Source: Candidatus Accumulibacter proximus (GTDB taxonomy: Bacteria; Pseudomonadota; Gammaproteobacteria; Burkholderiales; Rhodocyclaceae). Taken from it: a stretch of DNA of 64,000 nucleotides. Positions 1 to 8,631 of this stretch are shown piece after piece. The DNA lies in NCBI GenBank assembly GCA_016709675.1, contig JADJMH010000009.1:240465-304464 (forward strand), written 5' to 3'. A program made the position numbers and the translations under genes. The notes under the pieces are model-generated. The model was not told the DNA's origin. It made no database searches and saw nothing but the letters and a program-made list of their open reading frames with translations. The first letter of the stretch is position 1, and each line of letters opens with the position of its first letter.

Positions 1-48
1 CAGCCCCGACTCCTTGTAATCCGCATACGGCTTGAGGTCGGCGATCAT
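1..48 (-). CDS. hsdS: HsdS specificity subunit of a type I R-M system, N-terminal fragment (runs off window)
   Basis: Only the first 16 codons are inside the window, reading MIADLKPYADYKESGL. This opening resembles the start of many type I restriction-modification specificity subunits, which choose the DNA target for the HsdM/HsdR complex. The ATG overlaps the TGA of the upstream nuclease gene (ATGA, 45-48), so it is translationally coupled in the hsdM operon. The call rests on the short N-terminal match plus position after hsdM; no target-recognition domain is visible because the gene leaves the window. Confidence 0.75.
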   Translation of the reverse strand, partial: MIADLKPYADYKESGL

Positions 49-1181
49 GGCTGCTCCACCACCACCGCTCGCCGGGCAGCACTCTCGCGCGCATGTTCGA
101 TGGCTTGGTGCAGCCGCGCACGCAGCAACGGCAGCGGCGGCAACTCCGTCAGGTACTCGCTGACGCGGATGGACTTGGCATCGAGCTGGAGCAGCTCGAC
201 CTGCTCGGCGTCGGCGGACGCGCACAGGATCAGTCCGATCGGGGCTTCCTCGCCGGCAGCGCGTTCGTGCTTGTCCAGCCAGCGCAGGTACAGCTCCATC
301 TGCCCGACATGGCCCGGCTGGAAGGATTCCAGCTTCAGTTCGACGGCGATCAGCCGGCGCAGGTGGCGGTGGAAGAAAAGCAGATCGAGATGAAAATCGT
401 CCTTGCCGACGCTCATTCGCTTTTGCCGGGCGACGAAGGCGAAGCCGGTGCCCAGTTCCAGCAACACGCCCTCGATCTCGCGCAGGATGGCGCTCTCGAG
501 GTCGCGTTCGCTGTAGGTGCCCGTGAGTCCCAGCAGGTCGAGCAGGTAGGGATCGCGAAAGACGATGTCAGGGCTCACCTGCCCGTCGCGAAGTCTGCCG
601 ATCTCCGCCGCGATGACGTCGTGCGGCTTCTTCGACAGCGCGGTGCGCTGGAACAATAGGCCGCCGATCTTCTGCCGCAGCGTGCGCACATCCCAACGCT
701 CGATGCGGCACATCTCGGCGTAGAAGTCTCGGGCCAGCGGATCCTTGATCGGCAGCAGCGCATGAATATGCGACCAGCTCAATTGTTGTGACAGCGTCAC
801 GACAATCGCCTCATCGGGGAACAACTGTGCGAACTGGATCATGCGGGCGATCTCGGCATAGCTGAACCCGCGCCCGTACTCCGCCGTCAATTCTCGTGAC
901 ACGGTCACGAGAATCTGCTTTCCATAGGCAGCCCGAGCGCCCTGTAGACTCTCGTTCAAGAGCCGTCGTCCCACATGCCAACAGAGCAATGTCTGGGTGG
1001 AATAGGCGACGGTGGCAATCCGCTGGCGTGCGGACTGGATGAGGCTGCGCAAGTCCGAGAGAAGGCCCGCCGCATCAACGACTGCGGGCGTTTCCGTCTC
1101 GGCGGTCAAGCCGCGGCGCTGCTCGGACTGTAGCGCGGAGGGTCCGGGCTTTCTGGCTGAAGGGTCGGCCTTCTTCTTCAT
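45..1181 (-). CDS. DUF1016 / YhcG-type PD-(D/E)XK nuclease-domain protein between hsdM and hsdS
   Basis: A 378-residue protein of the YhcG/DUF1016 family. The N-terminal half carries the DUF1016 N domain (about residues 30-170, including the stretch QQLSWSHIHALLPIKDP). The C-terminal half carries the PD-(D/E)XK nuclease-like fold (about 200-350), with DDFHLDLLFFHRHLRRLIAV followed by ELKLESFQPGHVGQ, that is D, then E-x-K in the order expected of the fold. The start chosen is the ATG of MKKKADPS at 1181, which overlaps the hsdM stop (ATGA); the frame stays open further upstream inside hsdM but that part has no family similarity. Family members occur beside or within type I R-M operons, but a biochemical role is not established, so nuclease activity here is inference. 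Confidence 0.88.
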   Translation of the reverse strand: MKKKADPSARKPGPSALQSEQRRGLTAETETPAVVDAAGLLSDLRSLIQSARQRIATVAYSTQTLLCWHVGRRLLNESLQGARAAYGKQILVTVSRELTAEYGRGFSYAEIARMIQFAQLFPDEAIVVTLSQQLSWSHIHALLPIKDPLARDFYAEMCRIERWDVRTLRQKIGGLLFQRTALSKKPHDVIAAEIGRLRDGQVSPDIVFRDPYLLDLLGLTGTYSERDLESAILREIEGVLLELGTGFAFVARQKRMSVGKDDFHLDLLFFHRHLRRLIAVELKLESFQPGHVGQMELYLRWLDKHERAAGEEAPIGLILCASADAEQVELLQLDAKSIRVSEYLTELPPLPLLRARLHQAIEHARESAARRAVVVEQP

Positions 1182-3484
1182 GGCTTGGCGCCCACCTTCA
1201 GCAGACCATCCAGCAAGCCCTCGGCCTCCTTCTCGATGGCCAGGATGTCGGCGCTGATCTCTTCGAGCGTGCGCAGCGGCTGCGGCTTGTAGAAGTGGCG
1301 CGTGAAGCTGATCTCGTAGCCGATCTTGGTGGCGTCTTCCTTGATCCACGCGTCGGGCGTGTACGGCAGCACCTCGCGGCGGATGAAGGCGTCGATGCCG
1401 CCGTCTTCGAGCAGCGGCACCTGCTCGGTATCGCGCAGGTCGGCGTCGGGTTCGTACTCGACGATGGCGGGCCTGCCGTCCACGGTCGCCGCGTATTGGC
1501 CGCGCAGCGGCTCGGCCCTGGCCTTGCCGGGCTTGTGCATCCTGCCGATGACCGGCGGTGCGCTCTCGACGCGCCAGCTCACGGCCTTGAGGATCTGCTT
1601 CAGGTCGGCGGCAGCGAGTTTGATCCCGGCCGCCTTCAGCGCGGCGTCCACGCGGTCGCGGAAGACGTTGTGATCGTCGAAGAGCGCCTCGCCGAGCAGC
1701 GCGCGCAGCCGGGTGGCCACGTCGACCAGGCGGCCGTCGCGTTCCCAGGTCCTGGCGTCGAGCAGCTTCTTTTTCTGCCGCTCGGGCAGGCCCTTCCTGG
1801 TGCCGCCTTCGTCGTCTTCGCCTTCGGGGTCGTCGCTGCTGCCCCAGTCGGCGAGGCGCTTCTCGACTGCGGCGGAAATCGTCCCGAAACCGGTGAACAG
1901 GTCGTCGCCGAACTCCTCGTAGAGCGTGGCGCGCAGGTCCTCGTCGCCGGAGTTGAAGCGCAGCGTTTCGATGGCCTTGAGCGAAAGCTGGCTGTGCAGG
2001 CGCAGCGGGCGCTCGACGGTGACCTTCCAGTAGCCGAAAGCGGCATTCGGGAAGATCTTCGACTCGGGCGTTTCCTCGAAGTCGAGGAAGCTGCGGCTGA
2101 TGCGCTCGATGTCCTCGGGCGAGAGCTCGCAGTTCTTCTTGCCGAGATTCTTGCGCAGCGGCTTGAACCACTGGCTGGCGTCGATGAGCTGCACCCGGCC
2201 CTGGCGGTGCGCGGGCTTGCGGTTGGAGAGCACCCAGATGTAGGTGGCGATGCCGGTGTTGTAGAAGAGGTTGAGCGGCAGCGCGACGATGGCTTCGAGC
2301 CAGTCGTTCTCGATCAGCCAGCGGCGGATGTTGCTCTCGCCCTGGCCGGCGTCGCCGGTGAACAGCGAACTGCCGTTGTGCACCTCGGCGATGCGGCTGC
2401 CGAGGGCCGACTGGCCGTTCATCTTCGACGCCATGTTGGCGAGGAAGAGCATCTGCCCGTCGCTCGAACGCGTGACGAGCGACAGCTCCTCGCCTTGGTG
2501 CATGACCCTGAAGCGCGGGTCGCGCATGCCGTCCTTGCCGCCCATCGCCTCCAGATCCTTCTTCCAGCTCTTGCCGTAGGGCGGGTTGGCGAGCATGAAG
2601 TCAAACTCGCGGGCGGGGAAGGCGTCGTGCGCCAGCGTGGACCATTCGGCACCGCCGACGATGTGGTCGGCGCTCTCGCCTTCGCCCTTGAGCAGCATGT
2701 CGGCCTTGCAGACGGCGTAGGTCTCGGGGTTGATCTCCTGGCCGTAGAGCAGGCACCTGACCTGCTGGCCGCGCCCGGCGGCGATCGCCGTCAGCGTCTC
2801 CTCGGCGACGGTGAGCATGCCGCCGGTACCGCAGGCGCAGTCGTAGAGCAGGTAGGTGCCGGACCGGATCGCGGACTCGATGGGGCGGAACACCAGGTTC
2901 GCCATCAGGCGCACCGCGTCGCGCGGCGTCCAGTGCTCGCCCGCTTCCTCGTTGTTCTCCTCGTTGAACTTGCGCACCAGTTCCTCGAAGACGGTGCCCA
3001 TCGAGTGGTTGTCGATGCCGGCCGGCGAGAGGTCGATGTCGGGGTCGAGGAACTTGTTGATCAGCGTGCCGATGGCGTCGGCCCTGGACAGCGTCTGCAA
3101 CTGGTTGCGGAATTTGAAGTTGTCGAGGATGTCCTGGACGTTGGCCGAGAAGCCGTTGAGGTAGTCCTCGAAGTCGGCCAGCAGGCGCTGCTGGCTGCCG
3201 CGCGACTTGAGGTCGCGCAGCGTGAACCTCGATGTGTTGTAGAAGGCCTGGCCAGCGGCATCGCAGAGCGCGGCGCGCTGTTCGGTGATGCCCGCCTCGT
3301 CGAGCATCCTGCGGGTGTCGAGGACGGCCTGCTTCGTCGGTTCGAGCACCGCGTCCATGCGCCGGATGACGCACATCGGCAGGATCACGTCGGGGTACTT
3401 GCCGCGCTTGAAGAGATCGCGCAGGACGTCGTCAGCGATGCCCCAGATGAAGGAGACGATCTTGTTGTGCGTCGCCTGGTCCAT
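1178..3484 (-). CDS. hsdM: Type I restriction-modification DNA methyltransferase subunit HsdM
   Basis: A 768-residue adenine-N6 methyltransferase subunit. It begins MDQATHNKIVSFIWGIADD, a usual HsdM opening, at the ATG at 3484. An N-terminal helical HsdM domain (about 1-170) is followed by the SAM-binding motif I DCACGTGGML near residue 215 and the catalytic motif IV NPPYGKSW near residue 300, so both active-site motifs are intact. The C-terminal part (about 600-768) is longer than in E. coli HsdM and ends in a helical tail (ILAIEKEAEGLLDGLL). The stop overlaps the start of the nuclease gene by 4 nt. HsdR is not in the window and presumably lies beyond hsdS. Confidence 0.95.
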   Translation of the reverse strand: MDQATHNKIVSFIWGIADDVLRDLFKRGKYPDVILPMCVIRRMDAVLEPTKQAVLDTRRMLDEAGITEQRAALCDAAGQAFYNTSRFTLRDLKSRGSQQRLLADFEDYLNGFSANVQDILDNFKFRNQLQTLSRADAIGTLINKFLDPDIDLSPAGIDNHSMGTVFEELVRKFNEENNEEAGEHWTPRDAVRLMANLVFRPIESAIRSGTYLLYDCACGTGGMLTVAEETLTAIAAGRGQQVRCLLYGQEINPETYAVCKADMLLKGEGESADHIVGGAEWSTLAHDAFPAREFDFMLANPPYGKSWKKDLEAMGGKDGMRDPRFRVMHQGEELSLVTRSSDGQMLFLANMASKMNGQSALGSRIAEVHNGSSLFTGDAGQGESNIRRWLIENDWLEAIVALPLNLFYNTGIATYIWVLSNRKPAHRQGRVQLIDASQWFKPLRKNLGKKNCELSPEDIERISRSFLDFEETPESKIFPNAAFGYWKVTVERPLRLHSQLSLKAIETLRFNSGDEDLRATLYEEFGDDLFTGFGTISAAVEKRLADWGSSDDPEGEDDEGGTRKGLPERQKKKLLDARTWERDGRLVDVATRLRALLGEALFDDHNVFRDRVDAALKAAGIKLAAADLKQILKAVSWRVESAPPVIGRMHKPGKARAEPLRGQYAATVDGRPAIVEYEPDADLRDTEQVPLLEDGGIDAFIRREVLPYTPDAWIKEDATKIGYEISFTRHFYKPQPLRTLEEISADILAIEKEAEGLLDGLLKVGAKP

Positions 3485-3486
3485 GC

Positions 3487-3591
3487 TCAGGCGACTCCCG
3501 ATGCACGCGCGACCGCTGCATCGAAAGTGCCGTAGCCGGCAGAGTGATGCACGCTGTGCTGCACCCCGGCAAAGTTGGCAGTGCGTGGCAT
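3487..3591 (-). other. Possible 34-codon leader ORF immediately upstream of hsdM
   Basis: Reading toward hsdM, an ATG at 3591 preceded by GGGGGAA opens a 34-residue frame (MPRTANFAGVQHSVHHSAG...). It stops at 3487, two bases before the hsdM ATG. The close spacing and purine-rich stretch would suit a translationally coupled leader peptide or small protein, but nothing in it is recognisable and chance is a real possibility. Confidence 0.25.
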
Positions 3592-3867
3592 GGTGGTGTT
3601 CCCCCGGTGGAAGTTCTCGATCCCGGCCGTGGCCGACGCAGGTGAGTGGTCCGGTCATTCGCAGCAGTCAGGTATCCGGGCGAGCATAGCGCCCGCTCGC
3701 CTCCAAGGTCAATCTCACTGCGTGGCTTAGTGCCTGGCAAGCGAAGGTCTGGCCGGGTCGCCAAAGGCGATCCGTAGGTCCAGCGCCTGCTGTGCCAGTT
3801 CGCTCACGCAGCCAGTCGTACCCAATGCGCCTTCAAGTCCAGGTTTGAGGCGCTATGCTTGAGATGA

Positions 3868-4050
3868 GGTTACAAGCGGGCCACCGTCGCTATCACCCAC
3901 AAGATCCTCAAAACCGTCTTCCTGTTGATCAACCGACAGACGCACTATCGGGGCTCCGCTGTCGACTTCGCAGCGATGTCCGTCGCACGCAACGCCACTT
4001 GCTGGTTGAAGCTGCTCAAGAAGCACGGCTTTATCCCGCTGCCGCCTGAG
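3868..4050 (+). pseudogene. IS110-family transposase, 3' remnant
   Basis: From 3868 the frame reads GYKRATVAITHKILKTVF..., continuing with QTHYRGSAVDFAAMSVARNA and LLKKHGFIP. This matches the C-terminal end typical of IS110-type (DEDD) transposases. A TGA at 3865-3867 lies directly before it and no catalytic N-terminal part is present, so only about 60 of the usual 330-400 residues survive. The frame runs on past 4050 without family-like sequence. No IS ends were identified. It marks an old insertion or recombination event between the R-M operon and the exported-protein cluster. Confidence 0.6.
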
Positions 4051-4858
4051 CCTCCCTTCCATCGGGTTCCTCTCCTATGGCCTCAGCGCGCCGGAACTTC
4101 GTCCGCCATGGAGGCTTCTTTCACGGTAAGACTTTTCGGAAAGCCGAACACTCGCGGCACGGATTCCGCTGGGCGCCGACCTGCGCTGCGCGGGCAGGAA
4201 TTGGGCGCAGATCGCTGCGACGAACCGGTGGACCTGCTCGACTATGTTGCGCGCGTCAGCGAGCTCAAGGGAGCTAGCCTTGTAGTCCACCAGCTGCAGC
4301 GATGTGGGCGAGGGTTCAGCGGTGGTCGAAGCCGGGGTCGGCTTCCCGAGCTGCTGGCGGACTTGTTCCGTCGCTGCGTCGAAGCGGTGGCGGCTGCGTC
4401 AAGTCTTGGCCTATCGGGAAGCCGATCGCGCCTGGCCTACGGACCATCCATAGCCGGCAGCCTTGCCTCCGTTTCGCAGCCAACGATCCGCGCGTTCTGA
4501 ACACCACTGACACGTATCCACAATAGCGCCAGCCAAGCGATCGATCAGGGCGATACGACGATCCACGGCAGCAAGCCGCAACGCGCCCCGATCCGAGGAG
4601 ACCCCTCTGCCGCCGAAGTCGGCACGGACTGTGAAGCGCGCAGCAGGCGGAAATCGGCGTTGCTCCGGCGTAGAATCAGCAGGAGGGCGAGAGCAGGGGG
4701 CATTTTCTGCGAATCGGCCTCTGGATAAATGCAAATGCAGCAGGGGTGTAGCTTGCATTTCGCCCGCCTTATGCAACGTCCGGGCTGGTGGCGGGGTGGA
4801 ATGAAGCGTGCTACAACGCGCTGTTCTGACCGCTGACCTCCATACCTTGAGCACTGGC
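4051..4858. other. Gene-poor stretch, nothing recognised
   Basis: About 800 bases between the transposase remnant and the exported-protein cluster. Short open frames exist on both strands, for example minus 4290-4075 beginning MDYKASSLELADARN, which may be a relic of a longer protein, but none has a convincing start, ribosome site or family match. I see no RNA gene or clear promoter. Confidence 0.4.
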
Positions 4859-5728
4859 ATGACAACCCTCATGAATCGCTTTGCCATCACCCTTTCTTGC
4901 CTCGGCGCGGCTTTGGGCTCCGATGCTGCCTGTGCTCAGGCGGACAACCGCGTCGAATCGCACTGGCGCATCACGCACGCGGTCACCGCGCCGTGGGCGC
5001 CTGCGGCTTCAAGCCCGAACATGGCACAGCCCTCCTGGGTGGGCCGTGCGCTGACGTTTCAGACCAAAGCGGTGCGCGGCCCCGGCGTGCTGACCTGTAG
5101 CCATGCGGTCATCGAACCAACGCAATATCCGGCCGAAGGCCTGTTTCAGGGCAGCTTGCCGACCCCGGCCACAACGGCGGCGCAGGCCTTGGGCATCATG
5201 CTGCTGCCCCTGGCCGGGGTGCGTCTGACCTGTGACACCGGAATGTTCGAGTTCCACCGCGTTGATGCCGACACCCTGTTGCTCGGCCTGGACAACCAGG
5301 TGTTCACCTTGAGCAAGGCACCGGGCGCGCTGGCAGAGGCCAACTCGCCGGAAGGCCGGGTGCAGCAGCTGCTCGAGGCTCATTTCAAGGGTGACATGGG
5401 GTTTACCCCCGCCAGCACCGAGCGCAAGCAGGACTGGCTGTCGAAGGGGCTCAAACACCGCGTTGCGCTTTATTTCGCCAAGCCCGTATCGGCTGATGAA
5501 GTCCCCGTCATCAACGGCGACCCGTTCACCGACAGCCAGGAGTATCCCACCCGTTTCGCCGTCAACAAGGCCAGCGTATCGGGCAGTTCAGCCGAAGTGC
5601 CGGTGCGCTTCGCCGATGCCTACCGCAACCGCAGCGTGACGTACCGTCTGGTGCGAGAGCGTGGCGTCTGGCGGCTGGATGACCTGCTCTACGAACAAGG
5701 TGAAACCCTGCAAGGTTTGCTGAAGTGA
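4859..5728 (+). CDS. Exported protein, DUF3828-like C-terminal domain
   Basis: A protein of about 289 residues, starting at ATG 4859 or the second ATG at 4871 (MNRFAITLSCLGAALGSD), which opens a Sec signal peptide ending near ACAQA. The C-terminal half has the layout of DUF3828: a region with PFTDSQEYPTRFAV followed by VPVRFADAYRNRSVTYRLV and a closing WRLDDLLYE. That fold is typical of periplasmic proteins of unknown function. It has two mid-protein cysteines (about residues 82 and 122) that could pair. It leads a run of four to six exported proteins whose genes touch or overlap, the next starting inside this stop codon. No enzymatic motif is visible. Confidence 0.75.
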   Translation: MTTLMNRFAITLSCLGAALGSDAACAQADNRVESHWRITHAVTAPWAPAASSPNMAQPSWVGRALTFQTKAVRGPGVLTCSHAVIEPTQYPAEGLFQGSLPTPATTAAQALGIMLLPLAGVRLTCDTGMFEFHRVDADTLLLGLDNQVFTLSKAPGALAEANSPEGRVQQLLEAHFKGDMGFTPASTERKQDWLSKGLKHRVALYFAKPVSADEVPVINGDPFTDSQEYPTRFAVNKASVSGSSAEVPVRFADAYRNRSVTYRLVRERGVWRLDDLLYEQGETLQGLLK

Positions 5729-6357
5729 AACGTCAGTGCTTGTGGCTTTGCCTGACAGCGCTGCACATGGCAGCAAACGCTGCCAATGCGGCGAGCTTTG
5801 ACTGCGCCCAGGCGGCCTCGAAGATTGAACAGCAAATCTGCGCCAGCCCAAGGCTCGACCCGCTCGACAGCCGCATGGGCGAGGCCTTTGCAAAAGCCAA
5901 ACGCAGCTGCCCGGCAGCCGGCGTTGTGAATGCACAGCGCCACTGGCTGCGCGAACAGCGCAATCGCTGCACCGATGAACCCTGCCTGATCGCCGCCTAC
6001 GAAAATCGTCTCGAGCAACTCGCGCAACCGGCTTGTGGTCTACCTACCGGCGTGCAGACGGGCGCGTGCCCGGCTGGCAGGGAGGCACTGCTCGGCGCCT
6101 GGAAACTGGTCTCGGACGGTGGCCCTTTTGAAGAAATGGCCTTCACGGCAAACCGCTTTGATTCCTGGCTGCACCAGCGCCCGGAGCTCTCCGGCGCGCA
6201 GTGGCGAGTCTCGGGCTGCGAACTGCATGTTGAGGACGCAAACAGCGGCTTCGATGGTCGATACACCCTGTTGAAGATGACCGGAAACCGCCTGTTCTTG
6301 CGCGAGTCCGGCGAGCGGGAAATTGCCGTTTACCAGCAGATCAAAACCAGGAAATAA
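5725..6357 (+). CDS. Exported LprI-like (DUF1311) cysteine-rich protein
   Basis: A 210-residue protein starting at GTG 5725, overlapping the upstream stop. A signal peptide (MKRQCLWLCLTALHMAANA) precedes a cysteine-rich DUF1311/LprI domain at about residues 24-105: SFDCAQAASKIEQQICASP, then HWLREQRNRCTDEPC and a final ENRLEQLAQPAC. The even set of cysteines fits disulfide bonds in the periplasm. Members of this family include the Mycobacterium lysozyme inhibitor LprI and proteins that protect the cell wall. The last 100 residues form a second, lipocalin-like-looking segment (LLGAWKLVSDGG) of unknown function. A lysozyme-inhibitor or immunity role is inference. Confidence 0.8.
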   Translation: MKRQCLWLCLTALHMAANAANAASFDCAQAASKIEQQICASPRLDPLDSRMGEAFAKAKRSCPAAGVVNAQRHWLREQRNRCTDEPCLIAAYENRLEQLAQPACGLPTGVQTGACPAGREALLGAWKLVSDGGPFEEMAFTANRFDSWLHQRPELSGAQWRVSGCELHVEDANSGFDGRYTLLKMTGNRLFLRESGEREIAVYQQIKTRK

Positions 6358-6381
6358 GCGCTTCAACGAAAGGACGCGGCC

Positions 6382-6720
6382 TTGCCACAGCTTGCAACCT
6401 TGCCGATAAGCCATCGCTGCCTGTTCATGGCCTTGCTGGCGATGGGGTGCCACGCGCCCGTCAGCCATGCCGGCGCCGACTTTTCCCGCTTTCTGGCGGA
6501 TTTCCGCCATGCTCTGGCCGAGAACGACGGCGCCCGGGTGGCCGCACTGACCCGGTTACCGTTCCTGTATGAAGGTCGAGGCCATGGGCACAAGCGGCAT
6601 GATCCGTGATGACGACATCCGCGATGCGCCACCGGCGGCAGCTGGCGGAGTCGGGATGGACAAGACTGGCAGCGACGCGTGCAGGGACGCTGGGTCGAAG
6701 CCGGGGCCACCCCCCAATGA
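6382..6720 (+). pseudogene. Broken exported-protein gene
   Basis: From a TTG at 6382 the frame encodes a signal-like sequence and DFSRFLADFRHALAENDGAR followed by VAALTRLPFLYEGR, the opening of a small secreted-protein family. It then hits two consecutive stops at 6607-6612. The same frame resumes with a plausible tail (DGQDWQRRVQGRWVEAGATP) ending at TGA 6718, 11 nt before the next start. Part of the middle appears lost or shifted, so this is probably one decayed gene of about 110 codons or more within the operon. An indel error in the assembly would also explain it. Confidence 0.5.
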
Positions 6721-6731
6721 AAGGAGAAGGC

Positions 6732-7187
6732 ATGCCTGGGGTTCACCGTTTCTGGCGTGTTTTTGGCTTCGCGGCTGGCCTGCTTGCGCTGCCGTTCCAG
6801 GCAGGGGCTGATGACGTTGTCGCACTGGGTCGGGCCGGTGCGCTGCTGTGGGAAATGAGCGAGCTGCACCACGAGTTCGGCGACCGTCACATTGCGCGTG
6901 GCGTAACGCCGGAGAAAGCGCGAAAGATGGCCGTATCGACGGCTGGCAGGCTGGCTGACAAGCGTGACGAACTGGCTGAACTATTGCCGGAACTCCCTGC
7001 CGACACGCGCTTCGTCGCCGATCTGCTGCGCTTTCTGCAGCAGTGGCCGGACCGCCAGACCTTTCTCGCTGATCTGCTGATCTTCTACAACGGCGCGCAA
7101 TCCGGCTTGGACATCACCTCGCTGGCCATGCAGGTCCCCGATACGCGGCGCGGCTGGAAGACCCCGTTCCCGATATTCCGGCCATGA
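6732..7187 (+). CDS. Exported helical protein of unknown function
   Basis: A 151-residue protein. The start at ATG 6732 is set by a strong ribosome site (AAAGGAGAAGGC). A Sec signal peptide (FWRVFGFAAGLLALPFQAGA) is followed by a charged, mostly helical domain (residues 30-125) with no cysteines and no recognised motif. It overlaps the next gene by 4 nt (ATGA). I do not recognise the family; position within the exported-protein run suggests a shared periplasmic task. Confidence 0.75.
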   Translation: MPGVHRFWRVFGFAAGLLALPFQAGADDVVALGRAGALLWEMSELHHEFGDRHIARGVTPEKARKMAVSTAGRLADKRDELAELLPELPADTRFVADLLRFLQQWPDRQTFLADLLIFYNGAQSGLDITSLAMQVPDTRRGWKTPFPIFRP

Positions 7188-7609
7188 CGCCAGGACGCCG
7201 CCTGTTTCTTGCCACCAGTCTGGCACTGGTGTGGCGGCCCGCGCGTGCCGACAAGGCCGCTGCCACCCATACGCCACCACCGGGCACACCGGAACGTACC
7301 GCCCTGCTGGGTGCCGTGCGCAGGGCCCTGCGGCTGAACCCAGGCGCTAGCCGCTTCAACGTCTTCCACCTGCGTCGCGCTGGAAACTGGGCCTATTTTG
7401 AAGGCAACGAGGTGATCGCCCTGGACAACCGCAGCTGGCAGGAAACCGATTTGACCGTCAAGGCCTTGCTGGTCCACAGTGGATCAGCCTGGCGCGTCGA
7501 AGTCCTGTGGACCCTGCCCGGAAACGACCGCTTTGCACTGGCGGCCTTTGAACAGCGGCTTGCCACCCTGCGCCAGACGCACCACCTGCCTGGCGAACTC
7601 TTTCCATGA
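7184..7609 (+). CDS. Exported protein of unknown function, possible Tat substrate
   Basis: A 141-residue protein whose N-terminus MTPGRRLFLATSLALVW contains R-R-L-F-L, matching the twin-arginine core, so export by Tat rather than Sec is plausible. The mature part is a compact domain with NVFHLRRAGNWAYFEGNEVI and a second half rich in W, L and V, suggestive of a beta-rich fold. It overlaps both neighbours by 4 nt, so it is translated as part of a coupled operon. No known function. Confidence 0.75.
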   Translation: MTPGRRLFLATSLALVWRPARADKAAATHTPPPGTPERTALLGAVRRALRLNPGASRFNVFHLRRAGNWAYFEGNEVIALDNRSWQETDLTVKALLVHSGSAWRVEVLWTLPGNDRFALAAFEQRLATLRQTHHLPGELFP

Positions 7610-7974
7610 CTCTGCCTGTCCCCCGCTGTGTCGCCGCTGCCGCCATCCTGTGCCTCGCCGCATCTGCCTGGGCGGGCGAAAGCGCCGGACCGTTACGCGG
7701 CGAATACCGCTTCCATGGCAAGACGCTGATCGACCCGCCGCCCGGTGAGGCACACGGCAGTCACTTGGGACTGGTGCTTGAAGGTGGGGCTGCGCGTGAC
7801 CTGTACCGTCGTTTGAAAGGCCGTGGTGAGCGCGACATCTGCCTCGACGACGGCTCGCGCAGCAAGACACAAGGCCCGCTGCGCTGCATCGAACTGGCCG
7901 GAAAACGCGGCTGGCGCTGCGAATTCGCGATTCAACTGGATACCCTCACGCTGGTGCCTGACGGCGCCTGTTGA
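7606..7974 (+). CDS. Small exported protein of unknown function
   Basis: A 122-residue protein with a Sec signal peptide (MTLPVPRCVAAAAILCLAAS, cleaved near AWA-GE). The mature part has four cysteines (DICLDD, LRCIEL, WRCEFA and the C-terminal C), enough for two disulfide bonds. Last gene of the exported-protein operon, overlapping the previous one by 4 nt. I do not recognise the family. Confidence 0.72.
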   Translation: MTLPVPRCVAAAAILCLAASAWAGESAGPLRGEYRFHGKTLIDPPPGEAHGSHLGLVLEGGAARDLYRRLKGRGERDICLDDGSRSKTQGPLRCIELAGKRGWRCEFAIQLDTLTLVPDGAC

Positions 7975-8503
7975 TCGCAGGGACTCAACACATCACGCGG
8001 CGGACTGGGCCGCCAGCGGCGCATGCGCGCGACTTCCTCAATGTCAGGCGCTCGCCGAGCAACCGGGGTGGGTACTCGCTGACGGCCTGCGCCACCGCAC
8101 ACCCGAACCTGTTTCTCGCGCTCGTTGTCGCGCAGCATGTCCTGCTGTCCGGAGTCTGCAAACATGGCGGATTGGCTCGCGCCCTCAGACGGTCACATGA
8201 AAGAGCGCGACCACCTTGCCCTTAGCCTTGTTCCAGTGTTCGATTGCCTCCGGGGTGCGGGCCAGTTCGACCTTGACCTTCCTTTTCGCAAAGAATCCGC
8301 CGCTTCGTCCGAGAGCCTGACCATCCCGTTCTGGTCGGCGCCGGTCGCCTTTTTCTGCCCTGTTGCGGTCGACTACTATTTTGGATCTGCTTTCAGGCAG
8401 CCTGCAAGGCGGTTTCGACCAGGGTGCTGGCGAGGTGCGGCCCAAGGCACTGAGGGGGCGGGAATCGGATGACTTTCAGAGGTTTCGGGGTCCAAGTGCG
8501 AGA
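7975..8503. other. Gene-poor stretch with one possible oxidoreductase tail
   Basis: More than 500 bases without a convincing gene. On the minus strand, 8185-8300 reads FFAKRKVKVELARTPEAIEH followed by WNKAKGKVVALF, which faintly recalls the last residues of zinc-type alcohol dehydrogenases or quinone oxidoreductases. It is too short and isolated to call. Confidence 0.3.
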
Positions 8504-8533
8504 TTGACGCCTTTTGCCGAAGGCTCATATACT
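8504..8533 (+). promoter_or_regulatory. Sigma-70-type promoter for the cation antiporter gene
   Basis: TTGACG at 8504-8509 and TATACT at 8528-8533 are separated by 18 bases, close to the ideal -35/-10 pair. Transcription would start near 8540, giving a leader of about 90 nt before the antiporter ATG at 8632. Confidence 0.6.
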
Positions 8534-8631
8534 TTCATCGGTAGCGTTGGATTTCTCATCCTTTTATCCATAAAGGCTTGCCAATCCTAGCTTTCGGCCA
8601 CTTCGGCCGGGGCTCGACAGAGGAATTCTGG

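Noticed and set aside
1295..3535. Very long open frame on the plus strand opposite hsdM
   Set aside because: It is the antisense shadow of hsdM in GC-rich DNA; composition is Val/Leu/Ala/Arg-heavy and no family matches.
4075..4290. Minus-strand 71-codon frame (MDYKASSLELADARN)
   Set aside because: Looks slightly protein-like but no family, start site or context supports it.
8185..8445. Minus-strand frame ending RTPEAIEHWNKAKGKVV, possible oxidoreductase tail
   Set aside because: Resemblance to alcohol-dehydrogenase ends is faint, upstream part is unrelated and there is no start signal.
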